The notes beneath the pieces are model-generated. The model was not told the origin of the DNA, did not search any database, and saw nothing but the letters and a program-made list of their open reading frames with translations. Positions 25,027 to 33,870 of a stretch of DNA of 45,700 bases are shown here, one piece after another. The position numbers were made by a program, and so were the translations under genes. Position 1 is the stretch's first letter. Each line of letters opens with the position of its first letter. The stretch is from Bacteroidota bacterium. GTDB lineage: Bacteria > Bacteroidota > Ignavibacteria > UBA10030 > SZUA-254. The stretch covers positions 1 through 45,700 of the forward strand of contig JASEHD010000008.1 in assembly GCA_030019075.1 (NCBI GenBank), read 5' to 3'.

Positions 25027-26364
25027 TTAATACTTGAGTTCTTTCAACGATTCTTTAAGGATATTCACTCCCTCATCAATCTCGTGCTTCTGAATTGTGA
25101 GCGGCGGACGGAAACGAAGTGATCGCTCGCCGCTGCCAAGGATGACAAGTCCTTTTTCAAGAGCTTTCTTCCTTACATCATTACGAATTGCAGGATTGAT
25201 TAAATCAATTGCACAGAAGAGTCCGAGTCCACGAGCATTGTTCACCATCATGGGAAATTCAACCTGCAGCTCTTGCAGACGTGACTGTAAATAGTAACCA
25301 ACCACACGAGCGTTCTCAACGAGATTATCTTCCTCAATAATTTCAAGATAACGCTGAGAGCGAACCATGTCCACCAGACTTCCGCCCCAGGTTGAATTCA
25401 ACCGACCTGCAACTTTGAAAACATTATCCTTTACATCATCTATCCGCTTGCTCGACATGAATCCGCACACTTGCGTTTTCTTTCCAAATGCAATCATATC
25501 CGGTTTAATGAAGTGCTGATGCGCCCACATTTTTCCTGAGAGCCCGATTCCTGTTTGTACTTCATCAAGTATCAGCATAATTTCATTCTCATCGGTAATC
25601 TTTCGAAGTGCTTCGAAGAATTCTTTTCTGAAATGATTGTCGCCACCTTCACCCTGAATCGGTTCGATGATCAAAGCAGCAATATCATTCTTGTATTGAC
25701 TGATTGCATCCTTAATCTGCTTCAAAGAATTCTGTTCTGCCTGCTGAATTGCCTTTAGATTCTCTTCAGTGAGCGGGAATTTAATAACGGGATTATCAAT
25801 TCGGGGCCACTGAAACTTCGGGTAATAATCAATCTTTGTAGGATCGGTATTAGTAAGCGACATCGTATAACCGGTTCTACCATGGAAAGCTTGTTTAAAG
25901 TGAATTACCTTCATCTTCGATTCATCTTGCAATCCGTTGTAAACACCTTTTGCTAAATTTTTTCTCATCTTCCAATCGAATGCGGCTTTGAGTGCATTCT
26001 CAACACCGAGCGCCCCGCCTTCAACAAAAAAAACATACGGCAGATAATCGGGCATCGCGACGCGTGCAAATGTCTCAACGAACTCTGCCATTTCAACGCA
26101 ATACACATCGGAGTTAGTGGGTTTATTGATGGAAACGTATGCCATCTTCTCTTTGAATTCCGGCGTCACCATCTTCGGATGATTTAAACCGATTGGCATG
26201 GATGCGACAAATGTGAAGAAATCAAGAAGCTTGCGATTAGATTTTGAATCCCAGATATATGCTCCTTCACTTTTTCTAAGATCAACGATAAAATCGAGGA
26301 CATCAACAAGCATATGCTTGCCGATAGTGGACTCAACGTCCTTAGATAAAATATTTAATTTCAT
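25027..26364 (-). CDS. lat: L-lysine 6-transaminase
   Basis: The 445-residue class III aminotransferase has a start (VLDFIVDLRKSEGAYIWD) and internal pattern (FFVEGGALGVENALKAAFDWK, FKQAFHGRTGYTMSLTNTDP) that match lysine 6-transaminase rather than ornithine or acetylornithine enzymes. EPIQGEGGDNHFR, LILDEVQTGIG and the PLP lysine in FGKKTQVCG (Lys295 or Lys296) are present. It transfers the epsilon-amino group of lysine to 2-oxoglutarate, giving alpha-aminoadipate semialdehyde. The next gene upstream is an aldehyde dehydrogenase that could oxidise this product. Confidence 0.88.
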   Translation of the reverse strand: MKLNILSKDVESTIGKHMLVDVLDFIVDLRKSEGAYIWDSKSNRKLLDFFTFVASMPIGLNHPKMVTPEFKEKMAYVSINKPTNSDVYCVEMAEFVETFARVAMPDYLPYVFFVEGGALGVENALKAAFDWKMRKNLAKGVYNGLQDESKMKVIHFKQAFHGRTGYTMSLTNTDPTKIDYYPKFQWPRIDNPVIKFPLTEENLKAIQQAEQNSLKQIKDAISQYKNDIAALIIEPIQGEGGDNHFRKEFFEALRKITDENEIMLILDEVQTGIGLSGKMWAHQHFIKPDMIAFGKKTQVCGFMSSKRIDDVKDNVFKVAGRLNSTWGGSLVDMVRSQRYLEIIEEDNLVENARVVGYYLQSRLQELQVEFPMMVNNARGLGLFCAIDLINPAIRNDVRKKALEKGLVILGSGERSLRFRPPLTIQKHEIDEGVNILKESLKELKY

Positions 26365-26684
26365 AATACACCTTTAAGAGTTTAAGTTCTAAGTTACGGG
26401 AATTAATGAGAGAAAAACTACCCGACTTAGAAGAACTCTTGGTGCTCGTAGAGAGAAATAATGTAGGGTCTTCCCAGAATTTGTGGAATTTGAAGTTTAA
26501 ACGAATATATTTCTATTTGCTGGAAGATTAGCATGTGAAAATATAAGAAATATTTAGGAAAGCTCAAAAACTCCCATCAGGAAAATAAAACCGCAGAGTC
26601 GCTGAGAAAATATTCTTATTATTATTTCTGCGCCCTCAGCACCTCTGCGGTGAAAAATATTGATACTCATCTACTCAACTACTC
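26365..26684. other. Intergenic region between the aminotransferase and aldehyde dehydrogenase genes
   Basis: No gene is visible in these 320 bases. The region holds the hairpin at 26590-26651 and, presumably, the promoter of the aminotransferase gene on the minus strand. Confidence 0.6.
26590..26651 (-). terminator. Long hairpin with CCGCAGAG arms after the aldehyde dehydrogenase gene
   Basis: ACCGCAGAG (26590-26598) pairs with 26643-26651, and GCTGAG (26601-26606) pairs with 26635-26640. On the minus strand the hairpin follows the stop of the dehydrogenase gene and is followed by TTTTATTTT, so it can act as a terminator. A related sequence lies on the other side of the same gene (28199-28262), so it may also be a dispersed repeat. 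Confidence 0.6.
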
Positions 26685-28166
26685 TTAAGTATCTATCTGC
26701 GCTCTTTGCAATCCACCGCTGTAATCTATGTATATGGTTTTCCACTCGCTGAAGAACTCGTACACTGTCCAGCCGCCTTCGCAGTGGCCATTACCGGTTT
26801 GCTTCACACCACCAAATGGCATATGGGCTTCCGCTCCAATCGTTGGTGCGTTGATGTATGTGATACCGGCTTTGATATCACGAATAGCTCTGAATGCATC
26901 ATTTACATTCTTTGTATAAATTGATGATGAGAGACCATAGATGGTATCATTCAGAACGTTAATGGCTTCTTCCAACGATTTAATTCTAATAACTGAAAGA
27001 ACCGGACCAAAAATCTCTTCTTTTGCAATTCTCATGTTGGGAGTTACCTCAGTAAAAATCGTTGGTTGATAGAACCAGCCCTTATCGAGATCACCGCCTT
27101 TTCCGATATCACCGCCGCATGCGAGTTTTGCACCCTCCTTCAAGCCGATTTCAACGTAACTATGATCGGTTTGACGCTGACCTTCGTTCACACAAGGTCC
27201 AACATCCGTGGTGGGAAGGAGTCCATCTCCAAGCCGGAGTTTTTTCGTGCGGTCAACAAGGATCGACATGAATTTATCAAAAACTTTTTCATGTAATATC
27301 AATCGGCTGGTTGCAGTGCATCGCTGCCCTGTTGTTCCAAATGCACCCCAAAGTACACCATCGAGCGCAAGGTTCAAATCGGCATCATCCATAACAATTT
27401 GTGCATTCTTTCCACCGAGCTCAAGTGAAACACGCTTGAGGGTTTTACTTCCCATTTCGGAAATTTTTATTCCTATTTCGGTCGAACCTGTAAAGCTAAC
27501 CAGATCAACTTCCTGATGACCAACGATTGCATTTCCAACCTCACCTCCGCCGCCATGCACAATATTGATAACACCTTCAGGCACACCAGCTTCAGCTAAT
27601 ATTTCAACAAGAACTGTCGCTGTTGCAGGCGTATCGGATGCCGGCTTGAAGACAACTGTGTTGCCGCAAAGTAGTGCCGGGAAAATTTTCCATGTGGGAA
27701 TCGCCATCGGGAAATTCCACGGTGTGATAATTCCTGCTACACCAATCGGTACACGCATCGCCATGTTGAATTTATTTGGCAGCTCAGATGGAACTGTATG
27801 TCCAAACAACCTTCGCCCCTCGGATGCAGCATAATACGCTGTGTCGATACCTTCCTGAACATCGCCTTTTGTTTCAGTCAATACTTTTCCCATCTCACGT
27901 GTCATGAGCTTAGCGATTTCTTCTTTACGAGCCGACATAATATCACCGACTGTCTTCAGAATATCACCTCGTTTTGGTGCTGGTACAAGCCGCCATTTTT
28001 CGAATGCTGTTCGTGCAGCTTTTATTGCTTCTTCAACATCTTCCTTTCCTGATTTAGGAAATATTCCAACAATCTCGCTCCAATTAGCAGGATTGCGGTT
28101 CTCGAATGTTTTTCCTGATTTGGCATCACACCACTTGCCATTAATAAAGTTTTGGTATTTTTTCAT
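26685..28166 (-). CDS. NAD(P)-dependent aldehyde dehydrogenase, probably aminoadipate-semialdehyde dehydrogenase
   Basis: The 493-residue aldehyde dehydrogenase has ITPWNFPMAIPTWKIFPAL with the cofactor region, SFTGSTEIG, catalytic Glu in LELGGKNAQIV and catalytic Cys in GTTGQRCTATSR. The EEIFGPVLSV motif is present, and the GAEAHMPFGGVKQTGNGHCEGG end resembles the ALDH7-type aminoadipate semialdehyde dehydrogenases. Next to lysine 6-transaminase, its likely job is oxidation of alpha-aminoadipate semialdehyde to 2-aminoadipate. The family is certain; the substrate is inferred from context. Confidence 0.85.
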   Translation of the reverse strand: MKKYQNFINGKWCDAKSGKTFENRNPANWSEIVGIFPKSGKEDVEEAIKAARTAFEKWRLVPAPKRGDILKTVGDIMSARKEEIAKLMTREMGKVLTETKGDVQEGIDTAYYAASEGRRLFGHTVPSELPNKFNMAMRVPIGVAGIITPWNFPMAIPTWKIFPALLCGNTVVFKPASDTPATATVLVEILAEAGVPEGVINIVHGGGGEVGNAIVGHQEVDLVSFTGSTEIGIKISEMGSKTLKRVSLELGGKNAQIVMDDADLNLALDGVLWGAFGTTGQRCTATSRLILHEKVFDKFMSILVDRTKKLRLGDGLLPTTDVGPCVNEGQRQTDHSYVEIGLKEGAKLACGGDIGKGGDLDKGWFYQPTIFTEVTPNMRIAKEEIFGPVLSVIRIKSLEEAINVLNDTIYGLSSSIYTKNVNDAFRAIRDIKAGITYINAPTIGAEAHMPFGGVKQTGNGHCEGGWTVYEFFSEWKTIYIDYSGGLQRAQIDT

Positions 28167-28198
28167 ACTTTTATCCTAATATTTAAATGCTTTTTTGT

Positions 28199-28262
28199 AT
28201 ACTCTCCGCGATCTCCGTGTCTCAGCGGTGAATATAAAACCGCAGAGACGCAAAGTACGCAG
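28199..28262. repeat. Imperfect hairpin related to the 26590-26651 element
   Basis: CTCAGCGGT and ACCGCAGAG form a stem with one mismatch around a short AT-rich loop. Flanking 'CGCAGAG' and 'CTCCGCG' words give further imperfect pairing. It lies between the aldehyde dehydrogenase and purB genes. Confidence 0.6.
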
Positions 28263-28268
28263 AGTTAT

Positions 28269-29564
28269 TTATGATAGACCAACTCTTTCAAAAATATAAT
28301 TTACATTACGAATACTTTTCTTCAAATCAAACAGCTCGTCAAGCTCGCTGCTGCTGAGGTATTTCATTATGTTTGAATCTGATTTTAAAATTTCCTTAAA
28401 ATTATTTTTTGTCCGCCAGACTTCCATTGCATAATTCTGTACAGCTGCATATGCCTCTTCCCTTTTCATTCCTTTTTTTGTGAGTGCAAGAAGAACCTCT
28501 TGTGAGAATATTAGTCCATGTGTTAGCTCAATATTCTTTTGCATATTTTCTGGATACACAATTAGTTTATCAATGACGTTTGTGATTTCCGAAATCATAA
28601 AATCGAGAAGGATGCAGCTATCGGGAATAATTATTCTCTCTGCTGATGAATGCGAGATATCCCTTTCATGCCACAGAGAAATATTTTCCATCGCTGCCTG
28701 AGCATTCCCTCGAAGAACTCTTGCTAAACCAGCAACACGCTCGCAATTTACAGGATTGCGTTTATGCGGCATCGCCGATGAACCCTTCTGCCCTTTCGAG
28801 AAATATTCTTCCACTTCAAGCACTTCTGTTTTTTGGAGATGACGAATCTCAGTTGCAAATTTCTCAAGCGAACTGCCAATAATCGCAAGTGTAGTTAAGA
28901 ACTCAGCATGTATATCACGCTGAAGGATTTGTGTTGAGATTGGTACTGGTTTTAATCCTAACTTCTCACAAACATATTTCTCAACGAATGGATCGAGATG
29001 CTCATACGTACCAACCGCACCTGAAATTTGTCCGTATGAGATTGTATCTCTCGCTTGCTCAAGTCGTTTTATGTCCCGACAAGTTTCATCATACCAAAGC
29101 GCCAACTTCAACCCAAAAGTAATCGGCTCTGCGTGGATACCGTGAGTTCTACCAATCATAACGGTATATTTGAATTCCTTTGCACGTCGGGCAAAAACAT
29201 TTTGTAACAAAGATAAATCCTTTAACAACAAATCTGCTGACTGCTTCATCTGAAGCGAAAGACCTGTGTCAAGAATATCAGACGAAGTCATGCCGAGATG
29301 AATAAAGCGCGATTCCGGACCAACATACTCGCCGACATTCGTGAGGAATGCGATGACATCGTGCTTCACTTCAGCTTCGATTTCATCAATTCGTTTTGCA
29401 TCAAATTTTGCTTTCTCACGGATTACTCTAACAGCATCTTTAGGAATTACACCAAGTTCTGCCTGTGCTTCACAAGCGAGAATCTCAATATCGAGCCAGG
29501 TTTGGAATTTATTTTCTTCTGTCCAGATTTTTCCCATTGCCGGACGTGTATATCGGGCAATCAT
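28269..29564 (-). CDS. purB: Adenylosuccinate lyase
   Basis: The 431-residue protein has the fumarase/aspartase superfamily signature GSSAMPHKRNPVNCE and the PurB motifs RYTRPAMGKIWTEENKF at the start, HLGMTSSDILDTGL, and GRTHGIHAEPITFGLKLALW. It removes fumarate in two steps of purine synthesis (SAICAR to AICAR, and adenylosuccinate to AMP). The ATG overlaps the stop of the upstream DegP-like gene by four bases, so it is co-translated with it. Confidence 0.96.
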   Translation of the reverse strand: MIARYTRPAMGKIWTEENKFQTWLDIEILACEAQAELGVIPKDAVRVIREKAKFDAKRIDEIEAEVKHDVIAFLTNVGEYVGPESRFIHLGMTSSDILDTGLSLQMKQSADLLLKDLSLLQNVFARRAKEFKYTVMIGRTHGIHAEPITFGLKLALWYDETCRDIKRLEQARDTISYGQISGAVGTYEHLDPFVEKYVCEKLGLKPVPISTQILQRDIHAEFLTTLAIIGSSLEKFATEIRHLQKTEVLEVEEYFSKGQKGSSAMPHKRNPVNCERVAGLARVLRGNAQAAMENISLWHERDISHSSAERIIIPDSCILLDFMISEITNVIDKLIVYPENMQKNIELTHGLIFSQEVLLALTKKGMKREEAYAAVQNYAMEVWRTKNNFKEILKSDSNIMKYLSSSELDELFDLKKSIRNVNYIFERVGLS

Positions 29565-30769
29565 GATGGTTGCTTTTCTAATTTAAGACTTAAGTTAAAA
29601 ATTTTCTTATCACGGATTACTTTCATTTTCAACACATCCCCCGCTCGCGATGTTCTAACAATAGAAACGATTGCATTTTCGTTCGCTATTTTCTCACCAT
29701 TTACTTCAATAATAATATCACCCGGTTTGAAACCGCTTTCATCGGCTGGACTTCGGCGTTTCACATCGGTAACGATAACACCTTCTGCTTTATCTAAATC
29801 GAAGTATCGTGCAACGCGTGCATCAACTGTTTGCACTTCCAATCCAGTCCAGAAATTCCGCTCAATCTTGCCACTTCGTTTTAACTCAGCGACGATGTCC
29901 TTCACACGATTTATTGGGATAGCAAAACCAAGTCCGATGTTCCCCTGATTCGGCGTATAGATAACTGCATTCACACCTATCACTTCACCTGTCGAGTTCA
30001 ATAATGGACCGCCGCTGTTCCCCTGATTTATTGCTGCATCTGTTTGTATCATGCCGCGATAAATTCGACCGCCTTCCGCATTGAGGTTCATTCCGGTTGC
30101 ACTTACAACTCCAACTGTAACTGTAGGTTTATCGCTGATTTCGAATAACCCGAACGGATTTCCCATTGCAATCACCCATTCACCGATGATAACATCATCC
30201 GAATTACCAAGTTTTAAGTATGAGAAATCTTTCCCGTTTATTTTCAATAAAGAAATATCGGAAACTAAATCGGTTCCAATCAATTCTGCTTCATACTTCT
30301 CTTTGTTTGTGAGAGTAATGGTAATTTTCGATGCGTTGCCGGCAACATGGTCGTTCGTCAGGATGTATCCATCTGGCGAAACAATAAATCCCGAGCCAAG
30401 TCCTTTAACTTCCTGTTTGAAAGTTTTATCGCCAAAGAACTGACGGAAAAATGGATCATCTCCAAACATCCTCGACCACGGATTTTGATACCGGTACTCA
30501 CGTACCTCAGTTACGTTGATGCCAACTACGGCAGGACTTGCAAAGCCCACAGCACGTGTGATTGCATTCTGCCGACCAAAAGAAATTTGTTCACCGACAC
30601 TATCACGATTTGCTTGATGGTATGTTGCTGTCGTAACAAGTTGATTATCTAAGTTAAAACTTTCGTCGCTGCTTTGTGCAATACTTCTATTTCCGACACT
30701 ATAACCTAAACCGAAGCCAACTAAAAACGGTAATGTAATCATAATGATTAAAATTAATATTTTCTTCAT
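29561..30769 (-). CDS. DegP/HtrA-type periplasmic serine protease, one PDZ domain
   Basis: The 402-residue protein has an N-terminal membrane anchor or signal (ILILIIMITLPFLVGFGLG). The trypsin-like domain has catalytic His141 (TNDHVAG), Asp171 (SDISLLKI) and Ser252 (QGNSGGPLL). A single C-terminal PDZ domain follows (about residues 305-395, KRRSPADESGFKPGDIIIEV). One PDZ suggests a DegS/HtrA-like envelope stress protease rather than two-PDZ DegP. The gene is the last step before purB in a compact operon that begins with the transketolase genes. Confidence 0.92.
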   Translation of the reverse strand: MKKILILIIMITLPFLVGFGLGYSVGNRSIAQSSDESFNLDNQLVTTATYHQANRDSVGEQISFGRQNAITRAVGFASPAVVGINVTEVREYRYQNPWSRMFGDDPFFRQFFGDKTFKQEVKGLGSGFIVSPDGYILTNDHVAGNASKITITLTNKEKYEAELIGTDLVSDISLLKINGKDFSYLKLGNSDDVIIGEWVIAMGNPFGLFEISDKPTVTVGVVSATGMNLNAEGGRIYRGMIQTDAAINQGNSGGPLLNSTGEVIGVNAVIYTPNQGNIGLGFAIPINRVKDIVAELKRSGKIERNFWTGLEVQTVDARVARYFDLDKAEGVIVTDVKRRSPADESGFKPGDIIIEVNGEKIANENAIVSIVRTSRAGDVLKMKVIRDKKIFNLSLKLEKQPS

Positions 30770-30772
30770 ATT

Positions 30773-31750
30773 CTATCTCCTTGAAAATCTATTGCTTTTC
30801 TTTCTTTCAATAACTCTATGTACAGCTTTGACGATTGCGTCCTTATTTATTCCATATTTCTTCATAAGCTCTTCACCAAGTCCCGATTCACCGAATGTAT
30901 CATTTACAGCAACAAACTCTTGCGGTGTTGGACAATGTTGAACAAGAACTTCAGCGACTGCACTTCCGAGTCCACCATGCTTTTGATGGTCTTCTGCAGT
31001 AACAATTGCACCGGTTTCCTCCGCTGCCTTATTGATTGTTTCTACATCAATTGGTTTAATAGTGTGCATGTTGATCACGCGAACGCTGATACCATCTTTT
31101 GCGAGAATTTCTTCAGCAAGGATCACTTCCCAAACTTGCAAGCCGCAGGCAATTATGGTAACATCACTTCCATCGATCAGTGTATCGGCTTTCCCGAATT
31201 GAAACGGTGAATCCGGACTTGTAAATACAGTTGAATTATCTCTGAAAAAACGCAGGTAAAGAGGATTCTTTAAATGCATTGATGCTTTGACCATCTTCTT
31301 CGCTTGATGATAATCGCATGGTGAAGCAACTGTCATATGCGGCAGCACCCGCATCAGAGCAATATCTTCGAGTGATTGATGTGTTGCCCCATCTTGTCCG
31401 ACAGTGATACCGCAATGCGATGCACAAATCTTTACAGGTAATTCGCTGTATGCGATTGATTGTCTGATTTGATCAAACGGGCGACCAGTTGCAAATTCAC
31501 CATAAGTTGAAGCGAACGGAATTTTTCCGGCAATCGCTAACCCTGCAGCAGTGCCCATCATATCCTGTTCGGCAATCCCAACACTGAAGAAGCGGTTAGG
31601 AAATGCTTTCATAAATAAATCTGTTCGCACTGATCCCGTAACATCACCACCGAGCACGACAACATTTGGGTTCTCATGTCCAAGTTCAACGAGGGCTTCA
31701 CCGAAACCGAGACGAGTTGCTTTGTGTTCTTTGGGTTGAAACTTAAGCAT
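30773..31750 (-). CDS. Transketolase, C-terminal subunit
   Basis: The 325-residue protein contains the transketolase pyrimidine-binding and C-terminal domains: SVGIAEQDMMGTAAGLAIAGK, FASTYGEFATGRPFDQIRQS, HCGITVGQDGATHQSLEDIA and TAEDHQKHGGLGSAVAEVL. It should pair with the N-terminal TPP-binding subunit at 32231-33124 to form a complete pentose-phosphate-pathway enzyme. The two halves are usually adjacent; here two small genes lie between them. Its ATG directly follows the DUF2283 stop. Confidence 0.93.
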   Translation of the reverse strand: MLKFQPKEHKATRLGFGEALVELGHENPNVVVLGGDVTGSVRTDLFMKAFPNRFFSVGIAEQDMMGTAAGLAIAGKIPFASTYGEFATGRPFDQIRQSIAYSELPVKICASHCGITVGQDGATHQSLEDIALMRVLPHMTVASPCDYHQAKKMVKASMHLKNPLYLRFFRDNSTVFTSPDSPFQFGKADTLIDGSDVTIIACGLQVWEVILAEEILAKDGISVRVINMHTIKPIDVETINKAAEETGAIVTAEDHQKHGGLGSAVAEVLVQHCPTPQEFVAVNDTFGESGLGEELMKKYGINKDAIVKAVHRVIERKKSNRFSRR

Positions 31751-31963
31751 TTATGATGCTACTCTTTCTTGCACTAACGTTACACTTAGCAAATCATTAA
31801 GCTCTAAGTATTTCGATGTATTAAGGATTTCGATACCTACAACTTTATTTTCTTTGTCTAAATCAAACACAATATCGTCGCTATATCGCTCGTTTCTTAC
31901 TTCTTTACTCTCCTTCAATGTGATATGAAGGAGATCATCTTTGGGATTATAATATATTTTCAT
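31751..31963 (-). CDS. DUF2283 family small protein
   Basis: This protein of about 70 residues from the ATG at 31963 has the DUF2283 pattern KIYYNPKDDLLHITL, VFDLDKENKVVGIEIL and a short tail (LNDLLS). Its ATG overlaps the TGA of the (repaired) DUF4258 frame as ATGA. DUF2283/DUF4258 pairs are common mobile two-gene modules thought to be toxin-antitoxin-like. It lies inside the transketolase operon. Confidence 0.85.
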   Translation of the reverse strand: MKIYYNPKDDLLHITLKESKEVRNERYSDDIVFDLDKENKVVGIEILNTSKYLELNDLLSVTLVQERVAS

Positions 31964-32219
31964 AACCATTCTCCATAATAAACATAAACAGTAACAGTGA
32001 TTATTTGATCGCTTTCCTGGGTGAATATTACTTCAACTTTCTTCTCTTTGTAATACTTACCACACCAGTAGTTATTGAATGGAAATATTTTTGTTTTTTC
32101 TTTCGTCCATATTTCGCATCAATTTCATCTTTGGTTTCTAAAACTTCCTTAATCTCACTTTCATTTGTTCCACGCCTTATCATCTGCTCAGCCGTATGAG
32201 GATCAATTTTAACAGTCAT
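31960..32219 (-). pseudogene. DUF4258 family protein with a one-base frameshift
   Basis: From the ATG at 32219 the frame reads MTVKIDPHTAEQMIRRGTNE and continues with KYGRKKKQKYFHS, as in DUF4258. It then shifts and stops early after KRRKLK. In the neighbouring frame the rest of the family sequence follows at once: YWCGKYYKEKKVEVIF, then TVTVYVYYGEW and a TGA that overlaps the ATG of DUF2283. The span of 260 bases is one short of 87 codons, so a single-base loss near 32076, in TCAATAAC, explains it. The missing piece would restore an 86-residue partner of DUF2283. Confidence 0.82.
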
Positions 32220-32230
32220 TATGAGTATAT

Positions 32231-33124
32231 TCACTTAACGCTGACAAGATTTATCTCTTTCTCCCACTCAAACTCAATAAAATCGCCATACTTTGTTGGA
32301 GGAATTTCAGCCAATGCTTGTTTCCCCTGTTCATCGTTTGGTGGAACACCATGCCATTTATAATCATCCTGCATAAATGAAACACCATTACCCATAAATG
32401 TACGGGCAACGATCACTTTTGGTTTTCCCTTTAAATCTTTTGCTTGTTTAATTGTTGAGATAAAATCATCAATATTGTTTCCGTTGCATTCGAGTACATG
32501 CCAGTTGAATGCTTTCCATTTATCTACGAGTGGCTCAAGCCCCATCACGTTACTCGTTCTTCCATCAATCTGACAATCGTTTCTATCAACTATAGCAATT
32601 AGGTTATCAACTTTGTGATGACCCGCAGTCATAGCAGCTTCCCATATTTGCCCTTCATTTAATTCACCATCCCCTAGGAAGACATAAACATGATTCGCTT
32701 TATTATCTAATCGCAAGCCAAGCGAACAACCGACAGCAATTGATAAACCCTGTCCTAAAGCTCCAGAAGCTACCTCAACTCCGGGAACACCATGAGTGTG
32801 TACCGGTGCTGGATGACCTTGCAGCCGTCCGTTTATTTTTCTTAAAGTTGTTAATTCGTTCAATGGAAAATAACCTCGCCGAGCAAGAGCGGCATACCAG
32901 ACGGGACAATAATGACCTGCTGAGAGAAAGAAATAATCTCTTCCATCCCATTTAGGATTTTTTGGATCAATATTTAAAATATGAAAGTAGAGTGATGAAA
33001 AAATATCTGCCGATCCGAGAGGTCCACCTGAATGTCCTGATTTGGATATCATCAACATCTTTATTACATCGCGGCGAAGCTGCTGGGATATTTCTTTTAG
33101 TTCATTTGTGTCAAGTATTTTCAT
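32231..33124 (-). CDS. Transketolase, N-terminal (TPP-binding) subunit
   Basis: The 297-residue protein has the TPP-binding GDGELNEGQIWEAAMTAGHHKVDNLIAIVDRNDCQIDG region (family pattern GDGE...N), plus the KSGHSGGPLGSADIFSSLYF start and ASGALGQGLSIAVG. It supplies the first half of transketolase, with the second half at 30773-31750. Its start overlaps the plsY stop by four bases. Confidence 0.93.
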   Translation of the reverse strand: MKILDTNELKEISQQLRRDVIKMLMISKSGHSGGPLGSADIFSSLYFHILNIDPKNPKWDGRDYFFLSAGHYCPVWYAALARRGYFPLNELTTLRKINGRLQGHPAPVHTHGVPGVEVASGALGQGLSIAVGCSLGLRLDNKANHVYVFLGDGELNEGQIWEAAMTAGHHKVDNLIAIVDRNDCQIDGRTSNVMGLEPLVDKWKAFNWHVLECNGNNIDDFISTIKQAKDLKGKPKVIVARTFMGNGVSFMQDDYKWHGVPPNDEQGKQALAEIPPTKYGDFIEFEWEKEINLVSVK

Positions 33125-33804
33125 TTTGTTATATTCAATTTCAAAATTTCTTTTAACGGTTCAATATGCCGAAGCATAATTAACAAACTTAAAATGATAC
33201 ACAGGAAAAATAAATTTGAATGTTCAATATCAGATAACAACAACGAATTTATCAAAGATTTGGGCATCAATAAGATTAATATTGGACTGGTAATTGTCGC
33301 AATGATATTTGAAATATGGATATGTTTCGAGATACTGTTGACAATAAAATATATTACCAGCCAATTCACTACATAAATCCAACCAAGTAAAATCATCACT
33401 CCAGCCGTCGTCGAAAGTCCCCGCCCTCCTTTAAATTGCAGCCAAGGGGAGTAATTGTGACCAAGGACAGAGCCAATTCCGGCAATCCCTAAAATCCAAA
33501 AATGATGACCATAAATTATATTTGCTAATAATACCGAAGCTCCACCTTTTAACAAATCTATCAGTAATACTATAAGTCCAAGTAATTTTGAATTTGTTAC
33601 ATCATATGCATTTCTTGCCCCGACGTTACCACTACCTGCAAAACGAATATCAAGTCGAGCTTGACGTTTTACCAGTAGGTATGCTGTTGGAAAAGAACCG
33701 ATAACAAAACCAATTACGAGACTAATAATGTACTGCAAATACCCGTAACCTATAAATTTTTCGATGATTATTTCACAACAAAATACTAAAAAATGCCTAA
33801 ACAA
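33121..33804 (-). CDS. plsY: Glycerol-3-phosphate acyltransferase PlsY
   Basis: The 227-residue membrane protein has the PlsY motifs: GSFPTAYLLVK, GSGNVGARNAYDV and GHNYSPWLQFKGGRGLSTTAGV, plus about five hydrophobic segments. It transfers an acyl group from acyl-phosphate to glycerol-3-phosphate, the first step of phospholipid synthesis. The N-terminal 20-odd residues before the first usual helix may not be translated; no better start is visible. Confidence 0.93.
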   Translation of the reverse strand: MFRHFLVFCCEIIIEKFIGYGYLQYIISLVIGFVIGSFPTAYLLVKRQARLDIRFAGSGNVGARNAYDVTNSKLLGLIVLLIDLLKGGASVLLANIIYGHHFWILGIAGIGSVLGHNYSPWLQFKGGRGLSTTAGVMILLGWIYVVNWLVIYFIVNSISKHIHISNIIATITSPILILLMPKSLINSLLLSDIEHSNLFFLCIILSLLIMLRHIEPLKEILKLNITK

Positions 33805-33870
33805 ACAAAGGAGAGAAAACAGAAATCAGTCTATTAGAAAGATACTCGGGAAATTACAAGGTTATAATAA

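Noticed and set aside
29298-29948. 216-residue plus-strand ORF opposite purB and the DegP-like gene
   Set aside because: It overlaps two certain genes on the other strand and looks like an antisense shadow.
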